In this document: piece by piece, positions 1-10,470 of the stretch
Layout of the letters: each line of letters begins with the position of its first letter
How positions within the stretch are numbered: the stretch's first letter is position 1
DNA from: Dastarcus helophoroides
Lineage: Eukaryota > Arthropoda > Insecta > Coleoptera > Bothrideridae
Assembly (NCBI GenBank): GCA_028583605.1
Contig: CM053325.1
Span: 48,864,987-48,928,986 of the forward strand
Direction of reading: 5' to 3'
Length of the DNA stretch: 64,000 nucleotides
Made by a program: the position numbers and the translations under genes
Notes under the pieces: generated by a model
What the model saw: the letters and a program-made list of their open reading frames with translations, nothing else
Told to the model about the DNA's origin: nothing
Database searches by the model: none

Positions 1-554
1 AAATTAACAAAATGTAAAAGGAATGAGCAATAAACTTTCGATTAATTAGCTGCATTAAGAACGTATTTGACATAATGCATATAGAATAATTGAATATAAT
101 GCTTCTTGAGATGCAGCTTCCCTTTTTTTGTTATCATTTTAATTGAAAAATTGAAACGGAGGTACAACCGATTACAAATTTGTTCAATTTAATTAGAGAA
201 TAGGGGAAAGTTGCCTTGCAGTTGCCCAACAGTATGGAGTCGATTAGATAGATTTTTATTTGTGCCCAAGTCTAAATTCGGAATTTTAAATAAAGCCATA
301 ATTTTGTTTTTGTGCACAAATTTACATGAAAAAAATCTTAAAATTCCAAAGTCTTTCTAAATTTGGCCTTTGAACACGGAATTTTTTTTCGAAATATCCA
401 GATTAAAGTAGATATTTTGTGGAAAACGTTGATTGAAATTTTAGTAAAATAAAAATTTCAAGTTCAATTTTTCCAAACAATTCTACGCTAATTCCAATAT
501 TTCGATAGTAATCTTTCTTTACGTCTTTTTCCAGATTTCAAATAAAATCGAAAT
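1..554. other. AT-rich intergenic DNA, no gene seen
   Basis: No open frame, RNA gene or recognised repeat terminus was found. The sequence is AT-rich with short runs resembling the AAATTTCGA filler seen elsewhere. It ends at the left target duplication of the hAT-like element that starts at 563. Confidence 0.5.
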
Positions 555-876
555 GTGACACTCAAGAGCAGCCTTAAAAATTGCGAAGCTCCAGGCGGGT
601 AGATCTTTGCGAGGCCCTTGTCTTTGTAGAATTAGTTTTAATGATGATGTTTGACGAGAAATGAAAAGCCATAAATAAATAAAATTATTTATTGGAAATT
701 AAAAAAAATTAATAATCACAAAGATAAAAAAGTATTAATTATGTTAAATTACGGTGCAGTAATGCCTTAAAATAATGTTTGCGACTTTTTCTAAGACTAA
801 AATTATTTATTAAATCATAATAATTTAACGAGTGAGCTACGTCATTTTCAATTGAAATAATAGCAAGAGCTGAAAG

Positions 877-990
877 TAGGAATGCACACGGTACATCGAT
901 GTATCAAGAACATCGTTTCGACGTTCGATATTTTTGTATTGAGATTTTTGCTCCGGTATCGATATATTTTTTCGATGTATCATCCATTGG
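877..990. repeat. ATCGAT-rich terminus of a hAT-like family (solo left end)
   Basis: It begins TAGGAATGCACACGG and continues with several copies of ATCGAT/CGATGTATC words. This matches the ends of the elements at 24417-26731 and 28788-31619. No matching right end was found nearby, so it is probably a truncated copy inside the larger 563-4082 element. Confidence 0.5.
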
Positions 991-1159
991 TAAAGTAAGT
1001 TCAAAAAATCTTACTTTTTCGGCGGTTAACATTTATTTAGGGACTAACTGATGTCATCCAATCGCATTCACTTCACCATTTCAGGGCCACTACTTTATTT
1101 AATTTGTTTAAATAAAGCGATCTTTTAAATATCGCTTTTAAATTAAGTCTTTTTCTAAA

Positions 1160-3960
1160 ATTTCGATTATTTTCAAGGTTTCGACTTTTACGAAAATTTC
1201 ATGCTTTTTCCAAACTTTTTCCTATTTTGAAAACTTCCACTCTAATTGAAAATTTCGATTTTCACCTTTTTGAAAAATTTCACTTTTTAAACATTTCAAT
1301 TTTTTAATTTCCAGCTTCTAAAATTCCAACTTCTCTGAAAAAATCGAAATGTCCAGTATTTTTTAAGGAATCTCTGTATATCCGATTTTGTTTCCAAGTT
1401 TTGAATTTTTTATCAAAATTCCGACTTTTTCAAAACTTTCGCTTAAACTTTTTTTCACACAATTTTCAACTATCCAAAATTTCGACTTTTTTAAAAAATT
1501 TTTGAATTTTTCGACTCTGAAAATTTCGATTCTTTTAATAATTTCAACTTTTTTTTAATCCTTGATTTTTTGGAAAGCTTGACACCGAAAATTTTTAAAA
1601 TGTCCAATTTCTTGAAAAATTGTATATTTTTAAAATCTGATTTTATTTCAAAGTTAGTAAGACTTTATTCAGAAAATTTTGACTTCTTGTCAAAATTTAG
1701 GTCTTTTAAGACATTTGACTTTCAAAACTGCTATTTTTTTTATCTCTTTTCTTTTTTTTTAATTTTGGCTCTTGAAAATGTAGATTCTACATATTTTCCA
1801 AAATTTCGACAACTTTTGAGAACCTTGACATGAAATTGAATTCCGACGTTTTTATGAAAATTCCTCTACAAAAATTCTTACTTTTTTAAAATTTAATCTC
1901 TTTTTAAATTTCGACTTTTCCAAAAATTTCCACCTTTTTTGAAAACTTTGGGTTTTTATTAAACATTTAAGATTTCGACTTTATTCGACTATTTCGAGTT
2001 GTTTAAATCGAGACATTTTCTTGACATTTTGCACTATTTTGCTGCTTATTAAGATTTTCGATTTTTTTTACACATTTCAACTTATTTTTTTGGCGACTTT
2101 CTGCAGCTTCTTTTTAGAATTTGATTTTTTGAAAATTCTAATATTTTTTCAAATTTCCAATTTTTCTGAAAATATTCAACCAACAATTTTGACTTTTTTT
2201 TAATATTAACTAACAAATAATTTCTGCTCCTCAAGATTTTTACTTTTCTTTTCTAATTTATTTAAAATGTCAGCTTTTTTTGAAAATTCAACTGAAAATG
2301 CTTTATTTTTTAAATATCCACATTTCTTCAAAATTTGGATATTTTTGAAATTCGGATTATTTTTCAAAATTTCAAATTTTCTAAAAATTGTTTGAAAATT
2401 TTTCATTTTATCAAAATCCTTCAAAATATTGACATTATATTTCAACAGTTTCGTCATTTTTTAAAATTCTGACTTTTTAAATGTCTGCTTTCTTTAAAAC
2501 TTTGCCTTTATCTGAAAATATCGATTTTTTTTTTAATCGACTCTTAAAAATTGAAATACAGAACTTATTCCCTGAAACTGGAAAGATTAAAAAACACAAC
2601 AAACGTTGTCGAAACACGTTAGAGCAACGTTTGTTGTTTTTTAATCTGTCTTGGTTTTAGGGGACACGCGTTAAACCAACGTTTGTTGTATTTTTTAATC
2701 TTTCTTGGTTTCAGGGGACAAGTTCTGTATTTTAATTTTTAAAGATAACCAAGGACCAGTCCGTTCTATCAAAATCGACTCTTGTTAATATTTTGGATTA
2801 TTTTGCAAAAGTTCGTTTCATTTTAAAGTTTTTGAATTATTTCGACAATTTGAAGTTTTTTCAAAATGTCAATTTTTTTCAACATTTTGACTTTTAACTT
2901 CTTATAACTTGTGACTTTTTTCTCAAACTTTTAACTAAAAAAAATTTCGAAATTTTTGATAATTTTGAGTTGTTGGGCATTTGAAAATTTAATTTTCAGG
3001 AGAAAATTCATTTTTTTTAAATCTCGACATTTTTTCCTAATTTCGAATATTTTTTAAATTTTAGACTGTTTTTTACAATATAAACTTTTTTTCGAACTTT
3101 TGGCCATTTTTTAAAATGTTGATTTTTTTGAAATTTTAAACATTTTTGGAAGTTAACTTTCTTTGAGAGCTTCGACATTTTTCAAAATTTTGACTTTTTT
3201 GAAAATTTTGACTGTCGAAAATTTCCAATTACTTTAAAATTTCGACTTATTTTGAAATTTTGACTGAAATTTCCATAAAAAGTAAAAATTTTTAAAAAAA
3301 CAAAATCGTTCTATGAAACACTCAAAAATGTCAGAAAAATGAAATTTTGAAAAAGAATAAAAACTTTTCAAAGTCAATCTTGAAAAAAACAGGTAATTTG
3401 AAATAATTAAATTTTTAAAAAACAGAAAAATAATAGAAATTTTAAAGAAAATTTCGAGAAACGTCGAAATATAAAAAAAAAAGTTAAAATGTTCAAAAAA
3501 ATCAGTCGAAATTCTGAAAATAAATTCATATAAATTTAAAAAATCAAATTAGTGAAAATTGGTTAAAAAACTGAAAAAAGCGATTTTCGAAATGTCAATA
3601 TTTTCAAAAAAAAATTGATTAAATGGGGAAATGTTCAAAAATATTTGAAATAAAAAAAATGTTTCAAAAAATATTTGGAAAATATTTAGAAATTTTAAAA
3701 AAAGTCAAAATTTGGAAAAATAAATAAATTTTAAAAAAGGTCGAAATTTTTAAAAGGCCCTCTTTTTAAAAATGATCATTTCGAAAAAAAAGTGAAATTT
3801 TAATATAAACATGCAAAATGTTCAAACAAAATGAAGGTTTTCAAAAAATTGCAGTTTTCGATGTTTAATTTAAAAAAAAAAACCGAAGTTTTAAACAGAA
3901 GCAAAAGTTTTTTATTAAATGTCGAATTTTGAAAAGTCAACATTTGCAAAAAGTCCATAA
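1160..3960. repeat. Degenerate AAATTTCGACTTTTTT filler, with strand switch
   Basis: Loose repeats of a 17-20 nt unit resembling GAAAATTTCGACTTTTTT run T-rich from 1160 to 3270, interrupted by the hairpin at 2544-2746. From about 3280 the complementary A-rich form (AAAAGTCGAAATTTT) runs to 3960. Open frames of 60-90 codons in it are low-complexity K/N/F/I/S strings and are not genes. Confidence 0.7.
2544..2746. repeat. Small hairpin element, ~68-bp arms with an extra internal arm copy
   Basis: The left arm (2544-2617) and right arm (2678-2746) are inverted copies with only about seven mismatches; both contain ACAGAACTT, CCCTGAAAC and AACAAACGTTG. A further partial copy of the right arm (CAACGTTTGTTG through TTTTAGGGGACA) lies between them at 2622-2667. 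No coding capacity. It looks like a foldback MITE nested in the AT filler. Confidence 0.75.
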
Positions 3961-4133
3961 TTTAAATAAGTAAAAATTTTTTTTTAAAAGTTGGAATTTT
4001 GAAGAAAACGAGTGCGCGAGGCCCCGGCAAGAGGGAGGCCCTAGGCGGTTGCCCTGCTCGCCACACCCAAAGGCCGCCCCTAGTGACACTTTCACCAGTT
4101 TCGAGTAAATATTGAACTTTTCCAATATTTTTA

Positions 4134-4215
4134 TTAGAGACCTACCGAAATCTCGTTCTAGACCGATTTCGGTAAAAAAATCTTTCGGTTTCGATCCGAA
4201 ATTGGTTGAATCTTC
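4134..4215. repeat. Possible hAT-like terminus with CCGATTTCGG words
   Basis: It starts TAGAGACCTACCGAAATC and carries self-complementary words such as CCGATTTCGG. The same kind of end, read on the minus strand, occurs at about 9473 (TAGAGACCGTCTGAGG). No matching target duplication was found for either, so this is a candidate only. Confidence 0.3.
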
Positions 4216-4249
4216 AACTCCGCCAAAAAAAAAAACAATTTAAAATCGC

Positions 4250-4818
4250 ATTTTTGAGTTTTCTCACAAAGTTACGATTTTTCAAATAGGACACCCTGTA
4301 TGTTTTATATTTTGATGAAACTACAAACTAGCTTACTAGGCTATGGAAACAAATATTAGCGGTTTAATATAATCTGATATGAGCTGAATATAAACCTAAG
4401 AAGATTGGCTTTCTCCCAGGATGACACTTGGTTTACGTAATTTTTTCCTCAACACAACTACTTGTCTGAGCACTGGTTTTAGTAGAATAATTATACTTGT
4501 CTATCAGGATAAATTAAAGATATTACGTCACTTTCGGTCCAGAACTCTCCTAATATATCTCTTTTAGTTCATGACAGCGTATATCAGAGTATATTAAACT
4601 GTTGTTGGACATTTGCTTTCGTAACATACTAAACTAATTTTCCATTAATTTTCAGCGTCGTATAATATACGTTTACATTCTCGTAGCTCCGTTATTACTG
4701 ATCTTAAAAAAATTTTTAACAAACATTTTTATTCTAAATTTTATTATCTCTCATAAAAACATAAAATATACAGAATGTTCCCTTTAAAAAATTGTAATTT
4801 TGTGCTAAAACTCAAAAC
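4250..4818. repeat. Inverted-repeat element with ~64-bp arms, GGACACCCTGTA type
   Basis: The arm at 4250-4314 contains TTTTGAGTTTT, CACAAAGTTACG and GGACACCCTGTATG. The arm at 4755-4818 is its inverted copy, with GAACATTCTGTAT in place of GGACACCCTGTAT. Related CACCCTGTA words occur near 4963 and 58112. The ~440-bp centre has no open frame. Likely a MITE; the class is not determined. Confidence 0.6.
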
Positions 4819-4974
4819 ACGTTATTCATTTGTTTTTTTGATATCACTACAATAATCAGCATTAAAATATTCACAACTTCAGTAATTCAATCGGATTTGT
4901 ATCTTTAATATAATAGGAAAGATAGCTATAGTGCCAAGTTTATTTTAAACATCCTGTATAAATAAAAATCTTGA

Positions 4975-5900
4975 GAAAAACTCTAAATTTTTAAAATGAG
5001 TTCATGATTGAAGCTCTAAAATTTCTAGAAAAATTGAAATGTTTATAAAGTCGAAATTTCGACAAAAAATTTAGTGTCTCGTGATTAAACTTAAAATGTC
5101 TAACAGTGTATAATAAATTAAACATTTTTAATTTTTTTCTCTGGAATTTTGGATTTAATACAGGGAATGTCTAATTCTTGACTCAAAATACTTTCATCTT
5201 TGAAAAGGAAGTTTATATTTGGGGAGAAACAAAATTTAGGAGAAAATTTCCACTTTTAATTCCAAATTTGAATTTGAAAGTTTGAGAATATTTTTTCCTA
5301 TAAATTTAGAGTTACCTTCAATGACTTAACCAATTTTTTCTTCAAATTTTAAAATATACCTAAAATAAAAAAAGAAGAAAAATTTAAAATTATACTCGAC
5401 ATTTTCGGAGAATAGTCAACATTTCGAAGAAAATTTTAAAATTGATTTAAAATAAAAATTTTCAAGATTTCCACCTTAAAATTACAAAACATTGATTTTA
5501 TTTAAACCAGAATATTCGACTCTTTTCTTGAAATTTTTCTCGAAATCTTAAAAAGAAATTAAAATTTTGAAAATATTTTCATTAATTAAATTTATTTTAT
5601 CCAAACTTTGATTTCATTTTCAAAATTCGGTTTGTTGTTTTAAAAAATTTCACTTAAACAAAATTTTGATTTCTTCTATTTTTTAATTTCCAAAATTAGA
5701 TTTCCATATCGAAATTTGAAGTTTCAATACATAAGTTTGTAAAGCTACGGTTTAAAAAGGAACTTTCGAAAAAAAAATTAAATTTTATTTAAATTGAACT
5801 TTAAAGTTTTATTTCAATTCACCAAAATCTTGAGAACAAATTAGAGATTTAAAAAATACATAATGGAAACTTTGATATTAAAGTCGGGATTTCATAAATT
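4975..5900. other. Low-complexity AT filler, no gene
   Basis: Degenerate AAATTT/TTTCGA-type sequence in mixed orientation. Nothing coding or structured was recognised. Confidence 0.5.
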
Positions 5901-5924
5901 GTGAGGTTGAATTTAATCTTATAT

Positions 5925-6175
5925 ATGCCCAAAATTTTTTGTTTTAATAGAGTACATTTGGGCTATGTTGGGAAATTACATTATCGGTGCAGTCTTGATA
6001 AACAACAACTGCCGACAAATGTTCAATATGCCCAGAAATTAAATAATATGGTTGTTTGGGCATTGGGCATTAATTTTGTGGATGTGTCACATCGTTATTT
6101 ATTTTTTAAACTGCATGTTTTATTTGTTTTATTACTATCATTTACCATTTAAAATTTCTGATTTGTTTTCTGTCA
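5925..6175 (+). repeat. Direct repeat, copy 1
   Basis: This ~250-bp segment matches 7850-8115 in the same orientation: both contain ATAAACAACAACT, GACAAATGTT, GAAATTAAATAAT and a run ending ATTTATTTTTTA. In this copy an 83-codon frame is open (5901-6152, hydrophobic C-terminus), but the other copy is broken on this strand. No protein family is recognised, and the frame is more likely chance within a repeat. Confidence 0.55.
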
Positions 6176-6179
6176 AAAA

Positions 6180-7840
6180 TGTAAAATAGGTGCAACTGTT
6201 TTCATTTTAGTTTCTACTCTATGGAAATACAAATAATTAATTATGCAGCGAAATAATTACATAAACTTTTGTTGTATCTAATTAGAGATGTTCCGCTCTG
6301 GTCGATCTGCCTTATAATTGCATCTGCTAAATTGGTGATAACAAGGTTATTAGCGTCTGTTGACCTATGAAGTCGTAAACCAGTTGTTGCGATCCACTGC
6401 GGCATGCTAGGGAGGGTTTATTAATTGATTTGCCTCCTCTCTTTTAAAAGCTCGATTTTTTTTTCATTTTTCATATTTTCCAAAAGATAATGTCTAGCGA
6501 TGATTTTATAAAGATCCGGGTTAGTTTTTGGTATTATTCAAATATAAATTTAACACTGATCTAAAAGGATTTCGAAAGTCATAGGCTATGTGTTGTATAG
6601 ATGTATGTTCGTTAATAATACAAATTCATAAGTTGTTACTTTCGTGATTTTTAAGTCTTATTTGGATTATGCGTATAACGATGTTAAAATACACAAGTTA
6701 AAAACATTTAATGACTTGGAGAAGTTATGTTAATGATTATTATGCACACTAAGCAAAAAGAAAACTAACTGAAGCAGTATTCAATGCGAAAGATTTATCA
6801 TATCGAATATTATTTAAGCTCTTAACACCATCGTTACTAATAGGAGATTGGATGACTTTTCAGTGGAATTCCTGTAGATTTAAGCGAGACCGGCTCGAAT
6901 TATTCTGCGTTTATTCCGGCGAGTTATAAAATTCCCGTGTAATGCGCGAATTTTGTGGAAATCTGCGGCGTTCTTTTAAACTTTGGTCCAGCCAAGATAC
7001 CAAGATCGGTGTGACGGCATTTGGCGCCTCACTGTCGGCGAGTTGCATACTCAGGTGCAGTGGTGACTAGTCCGATGCGGTTCCCACGTGTATGCCACCC
7101 ACGGACACCTACAGATCGTTCTATTGGATCTGCTCCGCTCGGACAGTGAATGATTGAAAATAACATGCTGGACTATCACCCAACTTTCGATGCACACATG
7201 GTTGCAATGCTTTGAAACATACGGGGTGTTTCACAATCAGTTGTTAGTTTTAAGAAAAGATAGGGAAAAGAAAAATGAATGATAGGAATACGTGATTAAA
7301 AGTTTTTTTGTTGTAATATTTACGCTTAAAAAAAATATTTTCAAATCTTAATTTAAACCCCTTTTCGAGCTGTCACTGATACTTTAAGCGGCTTCTACAT
7401 CGCTAAATAATAAGAAGAAGAATGAAACAGCTGCACAATCGGGAATCGGGAAAAACAAAGCATTGCTTAGGTTAAGTAAGAAAGATGAAAACATGCAATT
7501 TATTAGATGGCACTTTGATCTACAAGGGACCCGAAAAAATTCCTTGGATGATTTCCTTTTTTCATGACAATCGAGCGAATGATAACGAATTGTAGAAGAA
7601 GCTAAAGTAAAAATAAAATAAGATAATAATAATGATATCGCAAATAAGTGGGCACAAATGATAATAAAGTGGCAAATATTCGAGAGATATTTTTCACCAA
7701 TCATTACAAAGCTTTTGAGCTTTGTGAATTTATGAGGGGAAAGGTACATGTGATGGCAACGAAAGTTTTTTTGTTGTTTATCGACGAATCATCTTTTTTT
7801 TCTTCATAAACCTGACGACCCTTAAATAGTTCGAACAAAT
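6180..7840. other. Non-repetitive-looking, GC-richer segment; possible promoter or 5' exon
   Basis: Two stretches (about 6290-6440 and 6840-7230) are clearly richer in G+C than their surroundings and lack the AT filler. A TATAAAA word occurs near 6926, and a short frame from about 7091 (MPPTDTYRSFYWICSAR, then TVND and stop) runs into a weak donor-like ACA|GTGAAT. Nothing downstream could be joined to it. A minus-strand frame of 121 codons at 7384-7749 is a hydrophobic string with no recognised domain and is not called. The segment could be an unannotated 5' exon, a regulatory element or an old single-copy remnant. Confidence 0.3.
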
Positions 7841-7849
7841 AGGCACCTA

Positions 7850-8115
7850 AATATTTTCTATTTGAACTTTGTGTGATAGGATGTTAGAAAAGTCCATCGC
7901 TGGCACATTTTTCATAAACAACAACTTAACTGCAGACAAATGTTTATATAATCCTTCGAAATTAAATAATTCGGCTGTTTGAGCATCGAATATTAATTTT
8001 ATGGATAGGTAGCATCGTGATTTATTTTTTAGGATCATGTATTAGTCTGTGTCAGATCGCTTAATTATTTTTTAAAATTTTACTCTCATTTAATATTTAG
8101 AATTTCTGTTTTATG
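7850..8115 (+). repeat. Direct repeat, copy 2
   Basis: Degenerate same-orientation copy of 5925-6175, about 1.9 kb downstream, with clear matching blocks separated by small indels. The pair brackets the GC-richer segment. The ends do not look like retroviral-type LTRs, because no TG...CA ends or target duplication were seen. Confidence 0.5.
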
Positions 8116-9620
8116 CAAGGTCTGATTAAACCACGCAAAGGATTCTAGGCAATACAAATCTTAGGGGCCCCCCAAAATGTAACCCTAAATTTCACATTTC
8201 AGAGAAAAGTATAATTTTCAAGTTTAAACTGAAAAGTTTCAAAAATTATAATAAAAGAAAAAATTTGAAATTTATAGCAAAAATATTCTCTAACATCTAA
8301 GTTTAAAATCCAAACAGGGAGCTTTAATAAAAAAGTCCAAATTTCGACAAAAAGCCTAAAATTATTGTTATTAAAATTGATATTAACACGAAATATAAAG
8401 GAAAAGTTCGAAATTTCCGCTTTAATTTCAACATTACAAGAAAAACATTCAAAATTTTGAAATTAAGGTCGACGACCTTGGTGAAGAGTGTACAAGTTCT
8501 TAGGAATATTCTGTATTCTACCTAAAGCTGGTTACCATAACAACGACCAAATAAACTACTGTTATAGTCACCGATAATGGTGAAAAACGAAACCTGTAGC
8601 AGGTTTCCTTTTCACATAATCGGACTGATTAGGTCAAATATTTGTCCAACTCCAAACATCATGGAATTTTCACTTTAAAAGTTTCAAATTGAAATTTTGT
8701 TTTTAGAAGTTGTAAATATTAAAAAATCGAAAAAGTTACACTTTTTCGTAAAAGTTTTACCTTTTTCTCTTGAAATTTAAACCTTAAGAATAATAAAAAT
8801 TCTGGATTTGAATTTGGAATACTGAGAAAACTGTAAAGATTTGAAAAAAAATCAAATGTTTTTTCCAGGTTTTAAAAATTTCTAGATGAAAATCACAATT
8901 TTGAAAAAGTATTTCCTAATAATTTTACCATTTTCTCAAAATTCCCAATTTAAATTTGCAGTTCTTGCGCTTTTTTTTCAAAATATAGGTTTCAATTTCT
9001 AAAGTTAGACTTTTTTATTTTGGAAATTATGATGTTTGTCTTGAGGATTCGGCTTTAGTTACGAAATTTGGACTTTTTTCCAATTTTGAGTTAAAAATTG
9101 AGATTAAAAAGCTGAAAATCTCCGACTAAAAGTGAACATTTTGATAAGTCGCGAATACTAGGGGTCTTATTCAAAAGTAAAAAAATTATAGAAAAATTTG
9201 AAAGTTCATTTTAAAGTCGAAATTTTGATAAATTTTTATTATTGAAGGTTAATGACTTTTTCATAAAATTTGATTTTTTCGAAAGTTAGGCCGCTTTGGA
9301 CTGAACCACGACCAAAACTAGAAGGAGAAGGAGAAGAGGAAGAAGAAGAAGAAGAAGAAGAAGAAGAAGAAGAAGAAGAAGGAGAATAAGAAGAAGGAGT
9401 AGGAGAAGGAGAAGGAAAAGGACCAAAACTGGTTTTTTGGCCGAAAATGGTCCTAAACCTCAGACGGTCTCTATTATAAACCTTATAACCTTATAGTAAG
9501 TAAGTAATGTAAAATTATGTAAATAAATACACGCAGAACCCTTGTAAAACAAAAATATTTATTTTTCTCGAGGCCCCTAGGTTACGTTAGATACATAGAC
9601 AAGTGCCTACATTGCTTAAA
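8116..9620. other. AT filler between GGGGCCCC/GGCCCCTAGG motifs; probable element remnant
   Basis: The left edge (about 8130-8180) reads GATTCTAGGCAATAC followed by TTAGGGGCCCCCC. Near the right edge (about 9568-9610), the minus strand reads TGTAGGCAC... then CCTAGGGGCCTCG. The shared TAGGCA and AGGGGCC blocks suggest degenerate inverted termini around a body of AT filler and a (GAA)n tract. No target duplication was identified. Confidence 0.35.
9321..9420 (+). repeat. (GAA)n / GAAGGA microsatellite
   Basis: About 100 bp of almost pure purine: a GAA core of about a dozen uninterrupted units flanked by GGAGAA variants. It encodes nothing recognisable. Confidence 0.9.
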
Positions 9621-10030
9621 TGGATAATCTGGTACTGGTTTTATACTTTTCGTCAGATTGTGGATTAATAATTCCAAAACCAAAATTTTGTAAAAAAATT
9701 GTAAATTGTAAAGAGATTTTAATCAGGAAAATTCTCAAAAACTTAAAACTTTTAGAAAATCGACATTTACAAAGAAATCTCAACATTTCGAAGTTATACT
9801 CGAAAATTTGATTATGTTATTTGAATAAATGCAGTATATTTTAATATCGACTTGTTTTCTAAAAATTATGAGTTTAATCTTGCAATGTTTACGTTTTTTT
9901 CCCAGAAATTTCGATTTCAAACTTAAAATGACTTATTTAACTTCAATATCTGGACATTTTATAACATTTCGAATCATAAATTTAAATATAGGTACTTCAC
10001 TCAAAATTTCACAATTGTTTCTTTATAAAT
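9620..10030. other. AT-rich low-complexity DNA
   Basis: Two open frames (63 and 88 codons, plus strand) lie here, but they have filler-type composition and no domain. No gene is called. Confidence 0.45.
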
Positions 10031-10470
10031 ACGTTAGCTGCTACCTGCGGCTTCGTCAGCGAACTTGGATAAGTAACAGCAGTGCAATTGAATGAAAGTT
10101 TGAAAACAATTTTAGATTTAAATGAAATTTGAGATTAATATGTAGTTAAAATTTTAAGGGGGTAATTTAATATTAGAGAAATCAATAATACAGATGCCTA
10201 CTTTTATGGTAATAGTTCCAGAACTATTACCATAGGACGCTGTTAAAACAAAGATGATTCTTACTTTTCTCTCTTAAAAAGTTTATAAAGATTACTTAAG
10301 CTTTCTGAATATAATACAAACTTGGAACAAAAAGTAGGCTACTAACTATTCGACATCGTAAGCAATGGATGTGCCAATTTGAGTCAAAATAGCTTTAGTA
10401 ATTGAGCTGTAGAAAACGGACAAACAAACAAACAAATATACTTTCGCTACTATGTGTTAGCGAGGATTTA
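10031..10470 (+). repeat. SINE-like dispersed repeat (CTACCTGCGGCTTCG head, ACAAACAAA tail)
   Basis: The head GTTAGCTGCTACCTGCGGCT resembles a widespread insect repeat head (TACCCGCGGCTTCG). The tail has ACGGACAAACAAACAAACAA followed by TACTTTCGC and TTAGCGAGGATTT. Related fragments lie at 23713-23760, 31938-32007 and (minus strand) 39926-39975. The class, SINE or other non-autonomous element, is not settled from sequence alone. Confidence 0.6.
10205..10234. repeat. 30-bp near-perfect palindrome
   Basis: Arms of 14 bp (TATGGTAATAGTTC and its exact inverse complement) are separated by 2 bases. It lies inside the SINE-like repeat. Confidence 0.85.

Larger units (their letters stand above)
563..4082. 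mobile_element. hAT-like non-autonomous element, 3.5 kb, with 8-bp target duplication
   Basis: The element is flanked by a perfect 8-bp direct repeat GTGACACT at 555-562 and 4083-4090. Its left end reads CAAGAGCAGCCTT; the right end read on the minus strand is TAGGGGCGGCCTTT. The two align as a terminal inverted repeat whose first 13 positions differ only by transitions. An 8-bp duplication with GGGGCGG-type ends is the usual signature of the hAT superfamily. There is no transposase frame. The body is a degenerate AT repeat, T-rich to about 3270 and A-rich from 3280 to 3960, plus an ATCGAT cluster and a small hairpin element. The short GC-rich stretch at 4010-4080 is the right terminus, not coding DNA. 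Confidence 0.75.

Noticed and set aside
3937..4125. 62-codon minus-strand frame with Gly/Pro/Arg-rich sequence
   Set aside because: It overlaps the GC-rich right terminus of the 563-4082 element; the composition comes from the terminus, not from a gene.
7384..7749. 121-codon minus-strand frame from an ATG
   Set aside because: Hydrophobic low-complexity string with no domain, no neighbours or splice support; expected by chance opposite A-rich DNA.
5925..8115. Direct repeats as LTRs of a retrovirus-like element
   Set aside because: No TG...CA ends, primer-binding site, polypurine tract, target duplication or gag/pol motifs between them.
9321..9420. Glu/Lys-rich coding repeat
   Set aside because: Simple (GAA)n microsatellite without flanking coding sequence or splice signals.
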